NCBI GenBank assembly: GCA_036924285.1
Contig: JAYKYS010000010.1
Location: 5,332,001-5,396,000, forward strand
Origin: Asterella californica
Taxonomy: Eukaryota; Streptophyta; Marchantiopsida; Marchantiales; Aytoniaceae
Direction of reading: 5' to 3'
Length of the DNA stretch: 64,000 bases
Below are positions 34,030 through 45,300 of the stretch, piece after piece; within the stretch, counting starts at the first letter, position 1; the number at the start of each line of letters is the position of its first letter. Made by a program: the position numbers and the translations under genes. The notes below the pieces were generated by a model. That model was not told the DNA's origin and did no database searches. It saw nothing but the letters and a program-made list of their open reading frames with translations.

Positions 34030-34588
34030 TGTGGTGCCCACAAATTACAGGATGCACGAATTTTTGAAATTTTTAAGAATAATGACTTGTTTGTATAACT
34101 GAAGAAGCGTTGTTACTTAAGGTTACGTCTTCCTTAACAGGAAGATGATCTTAAGAGCTGTTTGTAATAAGAAGTTGACTTCTTCAGAAGACGACCGTCT
34201 TCGGAAGATCGTCTTCTCAGTGGCGTCTTCAGAAGACGAGAAGACGGCGGAAGATGGGAAGACGGCGGAAGACACCTATCTTCCAGAAGACAGCGACCGC
34301 GAAGGACCAACCACAAGTTTTCGGGTAAAACAGTAGGTGTACCTACTGGAGCACACCGAATAGGTAGGTAGGTCAGGAAGACACCAAGGACGAGAACCCC
34401 TAATCTGCGGGGAAGATGCGTGAGGAAGCACATTAGACACCTTCCAACTTCCCGCAGCATAGCGCGCCTGAAGAAGATCGATTGAGAGAGTGAGCTTCGC
34501 GAGCTAGCATTGAGAGAGGAATCAAGTGAGACATCGAGGTAGGAGAGAGTAAGTTGGCAGCTAGGCGAAGGGTGAGATCGAATTGCGG

Positions 34589-36611
34589 TATCGTGTCGGA
34601 TATTTTGTGCGTGAAGGATGTCCAGGAAAACGCGAGGTTCCTGGCTGTGGAGATGCTGTGTGCCAAACAGAGACAAGACAGAGAAGAACAACCACGAAAA
34701 AGGAATGCTGCGATATATACCACTCTGAAAGTATGTACACTGTCGATTCTTTCTCCAAACAGCACAAAACTGAGGAAAAGACCAGAGCGGTCTGTAACCT
34801 ACTTCAGAAGCCCTAAAACAAACCCCTGAAACGTAACCCTAGTCTGAAATCGCCAAAACGTAGCTCAAAGCAAGAGAAAATTCTCTTTGCTAACAACCAG
34901 AGCCACAACAGTATCATGCGATCCAAACCCAAGTCCAAACCACATCCACACACTAGCTCTTGGCTAAAGCTAGCTACCACAAGCCATACACAACCAACTA
35001 AGTCCTTAACGAACTCAAAAGGACGAAACCTGTAGCGAAGGAACCAAAAAAGACCTATCTGGGAACTTTCTCCTTTCGCCAAACGATCTTCAAATGTTGA
35101 TAGGGTCTCCTTCCCTGACTCCGTTGGCCCAAGAAACCTTCAGATCCGGCTCCCGATAGTTGAGATATCGCTAATTTTCGGTCGCATGTGACCGAACCTT
35201 CAAAAACTCCTCCCTGCGGCTTAAAACCGCTCACACCGCACAAACGGATCGTCTAAACTGATATCCGTCTTCGCTGGTAGGTAGATCTGGCTACTCTGAA
35301 CCCAACAAGACTCCAAACAAGCCGTTTGGAGTTCCCCTTGCAAAACTACTCGAGAAATTTGGTCGCAGGCTACAAAAAACTGACGTAAATCGGCTCCCTG
35401 CGGCTCAAATTTGCTCACCACACCCAAACCAACAATCCAATTCACTTACAGTCTTCTCCTATGCGTACATGAGGACTCTCTGATCGCGTAGGCACCAAGA
35501 ACGAAGAGCTTGGTTCACCGATCGCGAAGAACAATCCAATCTCAGGTCGTAGGCGATGAAAACCTGACGCAAGCGCTTCCCTGCGAGCCAATTTCTCTCA
35601 CAACTCTCAAACCGCCCGATAAAACTTTGTATCGTCTTCAATTTCCTGAGGAACTCGTTGTTCTGATCCCGATGGATCCAAGGACAGCAAGTTTGGACTC
35701 CGGAACGGCCCGAACGGTCCAACTCTCCTTCACAGGTAACTGAAAATCCCAATTCTGCTCCCTGCGTCTCAATTTCTCCCAGAACACAACCCCCGATCCG
35801 TCTCTTCAAGAACCGTCTTAACCTGTGCGTAGCCTGCACAGATCTGAACCCGATGACACCTTGCGCGCGTGTATTGGACTTCCCAATTCTCCAAAACATC
35901 CACCGACAGGTCGCAGGAACAAGCAAGCCCCTTAAGCAACCCCCTTGCAACAGTCTGTACGTACGAAGTTCAACCCTCAATAATAAGAAGCAGGCCCCTT
36001 GCGTGTTTGATATAACGCCTGAAGCCCTAAATACCCAGTCAGCAAGTAACTAGGGGCCTAGCTTGATTTTATCTTTTTCCGAATCGCATAACTTCTTCTC
36101 TGGATGTCCAAACGAAATAAACAAGATGCCCATGGAAAGCTGACAACGAGCTCTATCCATCTATGCGATAAAAGTAAAGATCCGAAGTTGCGCCAAAAGC
36201 TCGTAAGCTGGGGCCTAGCTTGTTTTCTCCATCTTTCGAGTCCTGTAACTTCTTCACTATGCGTCCAAACGAAGTAGACAAAGTGCCTATGGAATGCTGA
36301 CAAGGAGCTCTATCCACTGGTGCAATAAGAACGAAGATCCGAAGTGGTGCCAAAAACCCGTAAGCTGGGGCCTAGCTTATTTTCTCCATCTTTCGAGTCC
36401 TGTAACTTCTCCACTAGGCGTCCAAACGAAGTAGATAAAGTGCCTTTGGAAAGCTGACAAGGAGCTCTACCCATCTATGTGATGAAAATGGAGATCTGAG
36501 ATTGTGCCAAAAGCCCGTAAGCTGGGGCCTAGCTTGTCTTCTCATGAGTGTCTTTGGAGCAACAAGTATCGAAGTTTGAATTTCAAGTAGGAGCCGGTCC
36601 ACGACACGACA
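34589..36611 (-). mobile_element. F2 repeat, probable solo LTR of element X family
   Basis: On the minus strand it starts TGTCGTGTCGTGGACCGG and ends CCGACACGATA, like F1. GCGG flanks both sides (34585-34588 and 36612-36615), a possible short target duplication. At 2,023 bp it is 163 bp longer than F1, which is one extra 157-bp tandem unit plus small changes. GAAGAC is rare inside it, in contrast to the E sequence on both sides, which supports a later insertion into E. Confidence 0.7.
36045..36535 (-). repeat. 157-bp tandem repeat, three units, within F2
   Basis: CGTAAGCTGGGGCCTAGCTT recurs at 36202, 36359 and 36516, with a diverged start near 36045, so the period is 157 bp. Each unit has the phrase CGTCCAAACGAAGTAGA and a GAGCTCTA-containing block. 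F1 carries one unit fewer. The frames read through it (66-113 codons) are repeat products and not genes. Confidence 0.85.
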
Positions 36612-38058
36612 GCGGGAGCACAAACAGCAGAGAAAGCGAAGGCGTTTTCTGTGGAGCTTCCGAAAAGCTGACAGTGAAGAGTGGCGAGTAGAAGCAGAGG
36701 TGGAATCGAGGTGTGGACCGAAATTGACAGCAGGCGCAGTCGTGTGGAGTCGCATTGGAAGCTAGGACAAGAGCCAGAAGCGCGCGGAGGTCGAAGGCAA
36801 CTCGGGGAGCCGAAGAAGACTGTAGAGGTTCTTCCCCTTGTTCTTTTCTCCTCCCACTTCTTCTCGCCTTTTCTTGGTACTCCCCGCGCTTCCTTGATTG
36901 TGTGCAGGCAGCCTGATCGATTACCCCACCCCCCATTCTTTCTATTGAGACATTGGGCGCGGAAGCGCTGCCCAATTTCTGTCGAGACATCTCCTTGCTT
37001 CTTCCCGAGCTCAATTCGAGCTTCCCTACTCCTAGCCCTCAAATTGGAGACCCCAACTATCAATTTCCCTACCCCCTACCTCTCTATCCCCGAAACTTGG
37101 AACAGAAGACGATTCGGAAGATGGGAACATCTTCGAAAGACGCTTCTTGAACTTGACTGTCTTCGGAAGACATCTTCGGAAGACTGTCTTCGTAAGTCGA
37201 CTGAACACAATTCGTATCAAGAGTGGATTTGCTTTGCTTTTGTGTTTAGAGAGACTTGGTACGAATCCTGAGTGGCTTGGTGAGTTGTTTTGTTATTTCG
37301 AGAAGTTGGAAATCGGGAACTAGGCCTGTGCCTCCCGGTCTTCCAAGCTTCTCAACTCCCCATCTTCCTAGAGAGACTAGAAGACTGGAAGGCTGGCAAA
37401 ATGAGCGAGAAGACGCGAGGGTCCATTCGGGTCTCTTCTGTCCGATCCATAGCAGCCGTTCCTTCTTCTTCCCGAACTTAGAAGAGAGTTGTGCGAAGTC
37501 TTGCTGGCAGAATCTGGAGAGAATGGTCGAGGGTCATGTCTTCCCATCATGCAGCAAGCTTCTTCTGAGTGCGTATGAGAGGTGAGAAGTCAGAAGAACA
37601 GAGTGCAGTTGTCTTGAGTCTGTTGTGAGGATAGATTGCGTGTAGGAAGACGAAGACATGTGAGACAAGTGAAGGGAAGTCTGACTTCGAGAAGTCTTCC
37701 GAGAACGACATTGAATCGGAAGCTGTCCCAAGTGTCTTCCCAGAGGCCACTGTCACCGCAGGAGCCCGCAACCATCTTCTGAACCTTTCTCATACTCTAC
37801 TTCTCGCATATCTTGTATCTTCTGATAGGAAGTAGGATGTAATGCAAGGTGGGTTGTCTTCTTGGTAATCCATGCGAGGCCTTGCTTAGATAGGATTGTT
37901 TAGATATAGCTCGGAAGACGAGAGCTATCTAGGAAATACTGTTAGAATCCCGGAAGACGGAGTAGCTGTCTTCTGGAAGACTAGTTTCGTCTTCTGAGAA
38001 ATAGAAGCTAGACTGTGGGCACTCGGGAAGAACTGAGCCTTCAGCTCATAGTAGGTGC
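36612..38058 (+). other. Element E leader, GAAGAC-rich
   Basis: No conserved protein is evident. GAAGAC and GTCTTC occur about 19 times, often as adjacent inverted pairs (for example GTCTTCGGAAGAC near 37160), so the RNA or single-stranded DNA could fold extensively. The 196-codon frame at 36681-37271 is open but I recognise nothing in it and copy 2 of E does not cover it. Confidence 0.45.
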
Positions 38059-40402
38059 TTGTGGTTTAGTGCAACAGATCTTCCAGGTATGTCGATGCAT
38101 CCGCGAGGCTTGGTGTTACCAGCGGCAGAATTGGCCGAGGCCACTCCTTTCCTCAAGGAGTTGGGTCTCGACTTCTTCCTGTGGGATTGGAACCTCGCAG
38201 ATCAAGGGCTTCTGGAGGAGGTGTGGGCCGCGTTACCATCGCGTAACCGTGTACCTGCGAAGGCAGGAGTAGCTCGGGGAAGACCGTCTTCCTGGACTGA
38301 AGACTGGTGGCGTAAGACGTTTCACAGGCTTGAGACCGAGAACCGAGGATATTGGTACGAGAAGAAGATCTTGCCTAGGATTGTGAGTTCATGGCATGTG
38401 CCTGGGAGTACCACCTGCCTTTTCGTGGAAGACAGGCAGGGGAGGAACGGTTGGAAGATAGAGTCTTACCGAGAGCCGAAGAAGCGACTTCTGGCGAAGT
38501 TGTTTCTGCATCTTTTCTCCAAGGGAAAATCGCAGAAGACAAGGTGCTTAGGAGATCAGGACGTGGAGTTCCTGGAATCAGTGTGGGATGACAGAGTGCC
38601 AATCTACTGGGGCGCGTACATCCACAACTATGTACAGACGGAGCTAGCATACTTGGGTACCCCGGCGGGAGGACATCTGACGCCCTTCTTCTGCTACTTG
38701 TATGTAGCCATGGGGGATCTTAGGGAAGATCAGCTGGCAGTGTATGGGCCAACGGAGCGACAGGAGGTGAAGGAGGAGATCTCGGAAGACGATGACCGAG
38801 AGGCAGCAGCAACGCCCCCTCCCACTCTAATGCCACAGCTGAGGCCCGGCTCTCACCAGAAGACGCTTCTGGTGAGGGGGAGACGAGTCTAGTGGGTCGG
38901 AAGACGCCACGCCGGTGAGGAAGATGGGTCACAGAAGTGTACCGAGGACACCCATCTCCCTCATTCATTCAGGATCGGAGTCGGACTCGGAGGAAGACTT
39001 GCTGAGTACCCGATCGGAACAGAAGACAGCTTCTGTAACACCTGGGAGTCTTCCGAAGACTCCAGAAGACGAAGGATGGATGGGCGCTCCTACTACGATG
39101 CGAGGAAGCGCAAAGAGGAGAGCCGCTCCTGCCACGAGGAGTCTTCCACCCCGGAAGATGAGAAGAGTAGCTTCTTCTCGTGCGCAGAAGATGAAGGCCG
39201 TAGTGGTGGAAGAGGCTCCCTTGCCTCTGGAAGACGAAGTCGACACCATGGAGCGAGTGGTGGAAATGAACTTGTCTTCCGCAGGAAGACGACTGGAGGA
39301 GTTCAGTGCCTACTTCCAGAAGGAGATCCAGCCCGCTATGGAGTTGTTGGGAAGGAGAGCGAGGGCACAGGAGAAGCCCTTACAGCCTGGATTCGGCCTG
39401 CGCACCTTGTTGTGACAGGAAGACAGCCAGCAGAAGACGGAGTCGCTGGAAGCTAGCCTCCGCACTACGGAGAAGCTTGCAGCCAGGTACAAGGCGGAAG
39501 CAGCCGCTTCTGCCAAAGAGTCGATGCAACTTCGGAAGAGCAACCAGGAGTTGCAGACGCGAGTACAGCAGCGCGATCAGAAAGTTCTCCGAGTGCGGGA
39601 GAAGATCACTGCCCTCGCAGAAGAGCAGACCACTTGGAAGATGCAGCGAGAAGCCGCAGAAGCACGAGCTGCAGTGGAGAAGACGCAGAGGGAAGCAGCG
39701 GAGGCTCGTGCGCAGAAGATGCTAGCTCAGTCGGTAGAAGCGCTTCGAAAGAAGTTCAACTTCACCGCGGGTAAGAAGTTACTTACCTTAGCTAGGGAAT
39801 GGGACAGCGGGTCCAAGACGAGGTTGGTGGAATGCAGAGATAGCATGTTCAGGTACCTGGATAGACAGATAGAAGGAGTGAAGACACTTTATGGTCTTCC
39901 CTCACTTCCGACACCTGCAACCGCATCTTCCCAAGCCCCAGCACCCTCGACTGGATCCGAAATGGAGAAGGAGGAGTTCGATCTCGCTGTACACTTGGTG
40001 GTGACAGCGTTGGAAGACGAGAAGACTCGAGAAGACGCCCCGGAAGACATGATGTCTTCTAGAAGACAGGAAGACGAGCCGTCTTCCCAGGTATTCCGCG
40101 TGGAGGAAGCGACTTCCCCGGACCCCTATGAGGTCGCCATGGTCCCAAGTACTGCATCTGTGCCTCAGAAGACAGAAGACGCACCATTCGACTCGTCTTC
40201 CCAGAAGACCATTCCGTCTTCCGAAGTCGAAGCCGAGGAAGACGCAGCCGCAGAAACAGCAGGGCCAGCGAAGAGCGAGGAGAGGGAAGCTACCTCAGTG
40301 GTACCCGAGGTAAGTGCAAGGCTTCCCAGCCCATCAGAAGTCGAGGTAGTAGCTCCGGTAGGAGCAGATCATGTGGAGATTGCCACCGAGCAATCAGAGT
40401 AG
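38059..40402 (+). pseudogene. Element E protein, about 780 aa, unknown function
   Basis: Three in-order open pieces (38059-38892, 38915-39415, 39524-40402) form one ancestral protein. The first break is a one-base change near 38876, where copy 2 is in frame; the second is a TGA at 39413 where copy 2 has CGA. The first 225 residues look globular, with many Trp/Tyr (DFFLWDWN, PIYWGAYIHNYVQTEL, TPFFCYLYVAMGDL). Then come a Ser/Asp/Glu hinge (SGSESDSEEDLL), a basic patch (PPRKMRRVASSR), a long coiled coil (about 39240-39750; RTTEKLAARYKAEAAASAKE) and an acidic Glu/Ser-rich tail. The general form resembles gag-like or accessory proteins of large plant transposons, but I cannot assign a family. Confidence 0.65.
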
Positions 40403-40513
40403 TTAGCAAACTTAATCGACACTTCCAGATTTAGTAGGATCGGACATGCTATCTTAAGGGTGGCAGTTTTTCATGTAAAAATAGTTAGGACCCCATGTGG
40501 CAGCATAGGTAGC

Positions 40514-41626
40514 TTTCGCGCACCTACTGCCTTGTTGCGCCAGCGGAAGCTCTAGCTCAGTAGGTCGCAAACTTTACACCGCTAACCTGCAAACACAATC
40601 ACAAGTTAGCGTCCATGCACCACTTACCTTAGTTCTGTTTGGTCCGGACCGGAGCCGGACCGTCTCCCTACTCATCAAGCTCCGCAATCCTAAGTCCCGA
40701 CTTAGATCCACCTAAGTCGGTCCCAACATGAGCAAGTCACAATATGACTTGGGGCGGACTTCCCATAAAGTCCAGGGTCCTAAACGGTGCCTCCAGCACA
40801 CCTAGCGGCCCAACCGCCCGTGATGTCCGTTTGGGTCCAGGCTCCCGAACGGTGGTCTAACCCGCCGACTCGTTCCCTAGTCTTGCCCGAGCCCTTACAT
40901 CGTTCTTAAGTCTAGCCGTCCAAGTCTAGATCGGAACGTGCCTTGGAACTGGCCCAGCCATCACCTCATGCCCCCAGAGTCCGCCCGCCGAACCCTGGGG
41001 TCGGGTGACTCGTCCTGGCCCACCCAGGCATCGAGCCCCCCTCATATATACTTCTGGGGATCGGCGGCCCCGCCCTCCTCTTTGGTCCCTGAAAATTATA
41101 CCACAACCCGATTGTGGTTCGGCCATAACTTCCAGCTCGGAGGTCAGATCGAGGAGTGTTATATATCACTGGAAAGCTCTCGACGAGATCTTTCCAATGA
41201 TACCTCACTCGCCTCGAGATCTTACGTGGAGCTCCGTCCACGACCTAAAACGTCCCTGGAGCTCCAACACTTAGCAGTTTTTTCGAAAACCTGTGGTCCA
41301 GACCCAGGGTCGAACCCTGTGGTTCGTCTGCGTCTCGGACCCACGTCTCGGTCCCACGTCTCAGACCTATGTCTGAGACTCATGTTTCAGCCCGTTTTCA
41401 GACTCGCCCCCTTAGGTCAGCGTTCGTCTGGGGCCCTCTTGGGGTAGGCCCTTATGTCCTTACCCAAGGTTCCAACCTTGGTTCAGAGAACCACTTAGGG
41501 TTCATCTGATCCCGACTTGCCGGTCAAGCTGTTAAGTCCTACTCGCAGCGTTCACAACCTAGCGCAAGTCCGCTAAGGTTCTGTTGTTCGCGTCTGCGCC
41601 CGATCTTGAGAATGAGGGGCGCGACA
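40514..41626 (-). mobile_element. Chromovirus 3' LTR
   Basis: 1,113 bp, same length as the 5' LTR at 47049-48161; I see only four substitutions between them. On the minus strand it begins TGTCGCGCCCC and ends GGTGCGCGAAA, so it does not end in CA. GTAGC flanks the element on both sides (40509-40513 and 48162-48166). The uninterrupted locus is present in E copy 2 (near 55352-55385), which proves the insertion. The 169-codon frame in each LTR is identical only because the LTRs are; I do not count it as a gene. Confidence 0.95.
41328..41390 (-). repeat. 13-bp degenerate tandem repeat in the chromovirus LTR
   Basis: Units CTGCGTCTCGGA, CCCACGTCTCGGT, CCCACGTCTCAGA, CCTATGTCTGAGA and CTCATGTTTCAG follow each other. 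The fourth can pair with the third (CTCAGAC..GTCTGAG). The same array is in the 5' LTR at 47863-47925. Confidence 0.7.
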
Positions 41627-41643
41627 CTCACCCCCACTTTGGA
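41627..41643 (-). promoter_or_regulatory. Chromovirus polypurine tract
   Basis: On the minus strand CCAAAGTGGGGGTGAG stands immediately before the 3' LTR, the position from which plus-strand cDNA synthesis is primed. Confidence 0.8.
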
Positions 41644-42352
41644 GGTTGATGCCCTCATCAACAATGATCCTATAAGTTAACACCAAGTTCAAAATGGGTA
41701 GCCAACCCCTTGGCGTCAGAATTGCGTTCTGGTAGCTAACCCGCAATTCTCTTCTTGGCTTGAGTCTTAAGTTGTCGCTAGAACACTTAGAAAATTCCAA
41801 CTAGTCTCGGGAAAAGCCTTACCTTTTTGTCTTACCCTAAACAAAACTAGTTGGCAACTTCTAAACATTCTACTTAAGACTCTAACTTGCTAACTATAAG
41901 TATTCACACCTACTTACAAGGTCCCCCGAAACCCACGGTCGCAATCTGATTTGACTTAGACGCGCGACTAAGTTTACTTCGCAGTTAGAAAACCACAAAG
42001 CAAGATCACCCCAAGCCCCAAGACAAGTATGAAAGTTCATACTTGCTTTGCCAACGCTACGGCAAACCTAAGTCTTGACATCAAGACTTAGTCTTGATTT
42101 AGATGCTTATCCAAACCAGCTCGCTTCCTTTGAGTGTGCTTCGTTCCTCCTCTTGACAACATCCTAGGCATCTGATCAGAACTAGTCATAGCCATGCACT
42201 ACCAATACACTTAGACAATTTTTCAAGAAACAAAATCTTTATTTCCAAACACAAGTAAAGTACAAAGTCCATCGGCCCAAATCGCCTCAAGTTGCTACTC
42301 GTATGGTCCGTCGTTTCTTCACCCCTCGCTGGAAGGAGATGTCCTCATCTTG
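41644..42352 (-). other. Chromovirus 3' untranslated spacer
   Basis: About 700 bp between the polyprotein stop and the polypurine tract. No frame of note on either strand and no repeat recognised. Confidence 0.6.
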
Positions 42353-45300
42353 CTAACGCCCTTGTTGTCCTTGTCTCCGTTTGAACAGGTCCAATACTTC
42401 GCTCGCATGTGCAAGATCTTCCTCTGGCACCCAAGTTGCTTCCTTCAAATGGTAACCACGCCATTTGACCAAGTACTCCATCCGGTTTGATTTGCGCCGA
42501 GATCGCAAAATGGACTCCACCTCATATTCTGCTTCGCCTTGCATGACATCAGGTTGAGGCCTAAGAACCTGTTTGCGCTCCGGTCGCAAATCATCCTTGA
42601 AGTGTTTCTTTAGTAAAGAAACATGGAAAGTCGGATGGAACTGCCACTCGCGAGGAAGGTCTAAGGTATAGACGTCTTCGTGCGGATTCTTGACAATGAC
42701 AAAAGGTCCCGCGAACTTTGATGAGAACTTCGCCGATATATCCTTCGGAAGTGTGAAGTTTTTCGCACTTAACCATACTTCTTCGTCCACTTGAAACTTC
42801 ACTTGCCGCCGATGTTTGTTTACCTGCTTCGTGTACCGTTGCTGCGCCTTCTCGAGGTTCTTCTTAACTTGCTCCTCGCGCCGCTGCATTGCTGCCACCA
42901 ACTCTTCAGCTGATGTTTGCCGTGTTGTTGGTCGTGCCGATGTAGAACTCCCTGCAAGAGTTAAGTCAAGAGGCCCTTCTGGCTCACGTCCGTAAGTCAG
43001 CAAGAAGGGCGATTCGCCGGTTGCCGAATGTTTCGTGGAATTGTAGCAATACTCTGCAAGACTGAGCCACTCCGCCCAATCGCTTTGGTCCGCGCTCACA
43101 TAATTCCTCAAGTATTGATTCAGAATCGAGTTAACTCGTTCCGTTTGCCCATCTGTTTCCGGATGAAAGGCGGTACTAAATTTTAACTTAGTCTCCAATT
43201 TTTGGAACAAGTGTTTCCAAAAGGCACTTGTGAACTTAGAGTCCCGATCTGAAATAATACTCCGGGGTAATCCATGTGAACGCCACCAAGTATCTAGGAA
43301 CAACCGAGAAGTCGTGAACGCTGTTGCAGTGTCCAAGGTCGGAGCAAACTTCGCTAGTTTGCTAAACCAATCAACTATCACAAAAATTGCATTGTATCCA
43401 TTTGAGTCAGGCAGGGAGGTAATGAAGTCCATGCTAATGCTTTCCCAAGGTCGGACTGGAGTCGGCAAAGGATGAAGCAACCCTTGTTTCTTCTCATAAG
43501 AAACGCGGTTCGCTTGACAGGTTACACATGTTTTCACAAAGTGGGCAACATCGTCTTTCATGCGGGGCCAATAAAACTTTTTAGCTATCACTGCTAATGT
43601 GGACTTTTCGCCTTTATGTCCTGATAAGGGCGCATCATGACATTCCTTGAGTAACTTAGTCCGAAGTTTTCCTTGTCCCACATAAACCCGACTTTGCTTG
43701 AACATGAGTAAACCATGTCTTAGCTGCATGTTCTGCAACTTCACTCCTCGCTTGAGTTGTTCCAGGTACTCCTTCGCTTGATCATCGCCCATGTAACCTT
43801 CACGTATTCGCCTCTCCAAATCTGACTCCTTAGGATACATAGCTCGCAAAATCTGTGTTGACGATGGAAGATATTCCTCCTTGCGACTCAAGGCGTCAGG
43901 AACCACATTGTCCTTTCCCGCTTTGTGGATCAATTCCACATTCATGAGCGCCAAGGTATCATGCCACCGTAGTTGCTTTGGCGTCACCCGATCTTGTGTC
44001 TCGAAGTACTTGAGCGAGATGTTATCAGTATACACTTGGGTCTTGTGAAGTCCCAAGTAATGCCGCCATTTCCTCAAGCAATGGACAACCGCAAACAGTT
44101 CCTTCTCGTGAGTCGGCCATCGACTCTCTGTCCCAGATAACTTCTTGCTTTCGTACGCTACAGGTTTCCCATCCTGCACCAACACTCCGCCAATCGCATA
44201 GTCGCTCGCGTCCGTGTGCACCTCGAATGGTTTGTCGAACTCCGGCAGCTTCAATACTGGCGCCTTTGACAAAATAGCTTTGATCGTCTGAAACGCATCA
44301 TCCACCTCCTTGGTCCAACTTACCTGTGCGTCTTTACCCGTCCAGTCCGTCAGCGGCTTCGCGATCTTTGAAAACCCCTTCACATACTTGCGGTAGAACT
44401 GCATCAATCCTAAGAATCGCCGCATCCCCTTCACTGTAGTCGGAGGCTCCCAAGTCACAATCGCGTCCACCTTCTGCATATCCGGGCTGACTCCTTCTGC
44501 ACTAATGACATGTCCCAAAAAGTTAATGCGCTCCAAACCAAACTCACTCTTGTCAATGTTGGCAAACAGCTTGTGCTCCCGTAGCTTCGTCAACACCACC
44601 CTTAGCTGCTCCGCGTGCGACTCCAAGGTTTTGGAGTAGATCAAGATGTCGTCGATGTAGACGATGACAAACTCATCCATCTCCTCGCGAAAAATTGTGT
44701 TCATCAATGTGGTGAACGTCGAAGGGGCGTTGCAGAGTCCAAATGGCATCACCACGAATTCAAACGATCCGTATCTGGTTCGACAAGCGGTCTTCTCAAC
44801 ATCTGGATCAGCTATCCGGATCTGGTAATATCCTGACTTCAAGTCTATCCTGCTGAAGTACTTTGCGCCCGCTAGCCTATCAAAGAGGTCGTCTATCCTT
44901 GGCAAAGGATAATTATTCTTCACCGTCACCTTATTGAGTGCACGATAATCTACGCAGAGTCGTAACTTCCCATCCTTCTTCTTTGCGAAGAGAACTGGGG
45001 CTCCATAAGGTGACTTGCTGGTTCGAATATATCCCCGCTCTAATAGCTCGCCGAGTTGTCTTTTCAACTCAAGGAGTTCCACCTGATTGAGTCGGTAAGG
45101 AGCTTTGGAAGGTGGTTCTGATCCTGACAAGACTTCGATCTTATGATCCACCACCCGCCTTGGAGGTAACTCAGCAGGTAACTCATCCGTCAAGACATCC
45201 TCAAACTCCTTAATCACTTCACGAAGCACCTTCGGAAGTTTAGTCGCATCTCCTGATGTTTCCTCTTGTCCGTCACCCGCCATCAAATCTGCAACCCGCA

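Larger units (their letters stand above)
34030..40513 (+). mobile_element. Element E copy 1, left part
   Basis: E begins TGTGGTGCCCAC and ends ...GTCACTACA at 49691, with CAGAT on both sides (34025-34029 and 49692-49696). The empty site is confirmed by element B, which has GCAGATATGTT at the same codons. Removing the nested chromovirus, E is about 8.0 kb. Its ends form only a 7-bp imperfect inverted repeat (TGTGGTG / CACTACA), and I find no LTR pair, RT, integrase or transposase. GAAGAC/GTCTTC occurs about 65 times in this part outside F2. It carries the E protein gene at 38059-40402 and an F2 repeat. Class unknown. Confidence 0.75.

Noticed and set aside
36681..37271. 196-codon frame in the E leader
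   Set aside because: It overlaps antisense frames of similar length, has no recognisable motif and is not testable in copy 2, which ends before it.
41300..41322. tRNA-like T-arm GGGTCGAACCC in the chromovirus LTR
   Set aside because: No acceptor, anticodon or D-arm surrounds it; it is a simple short palindrome.
40938..41447. 169-codon frame identical at 40938-41447 and 47473-47982
   Set aside because: It is inside the chromovirus LTRs and is identical only because the two LTRs are; composition is that of GC-rich non-coding DNA with no motif.
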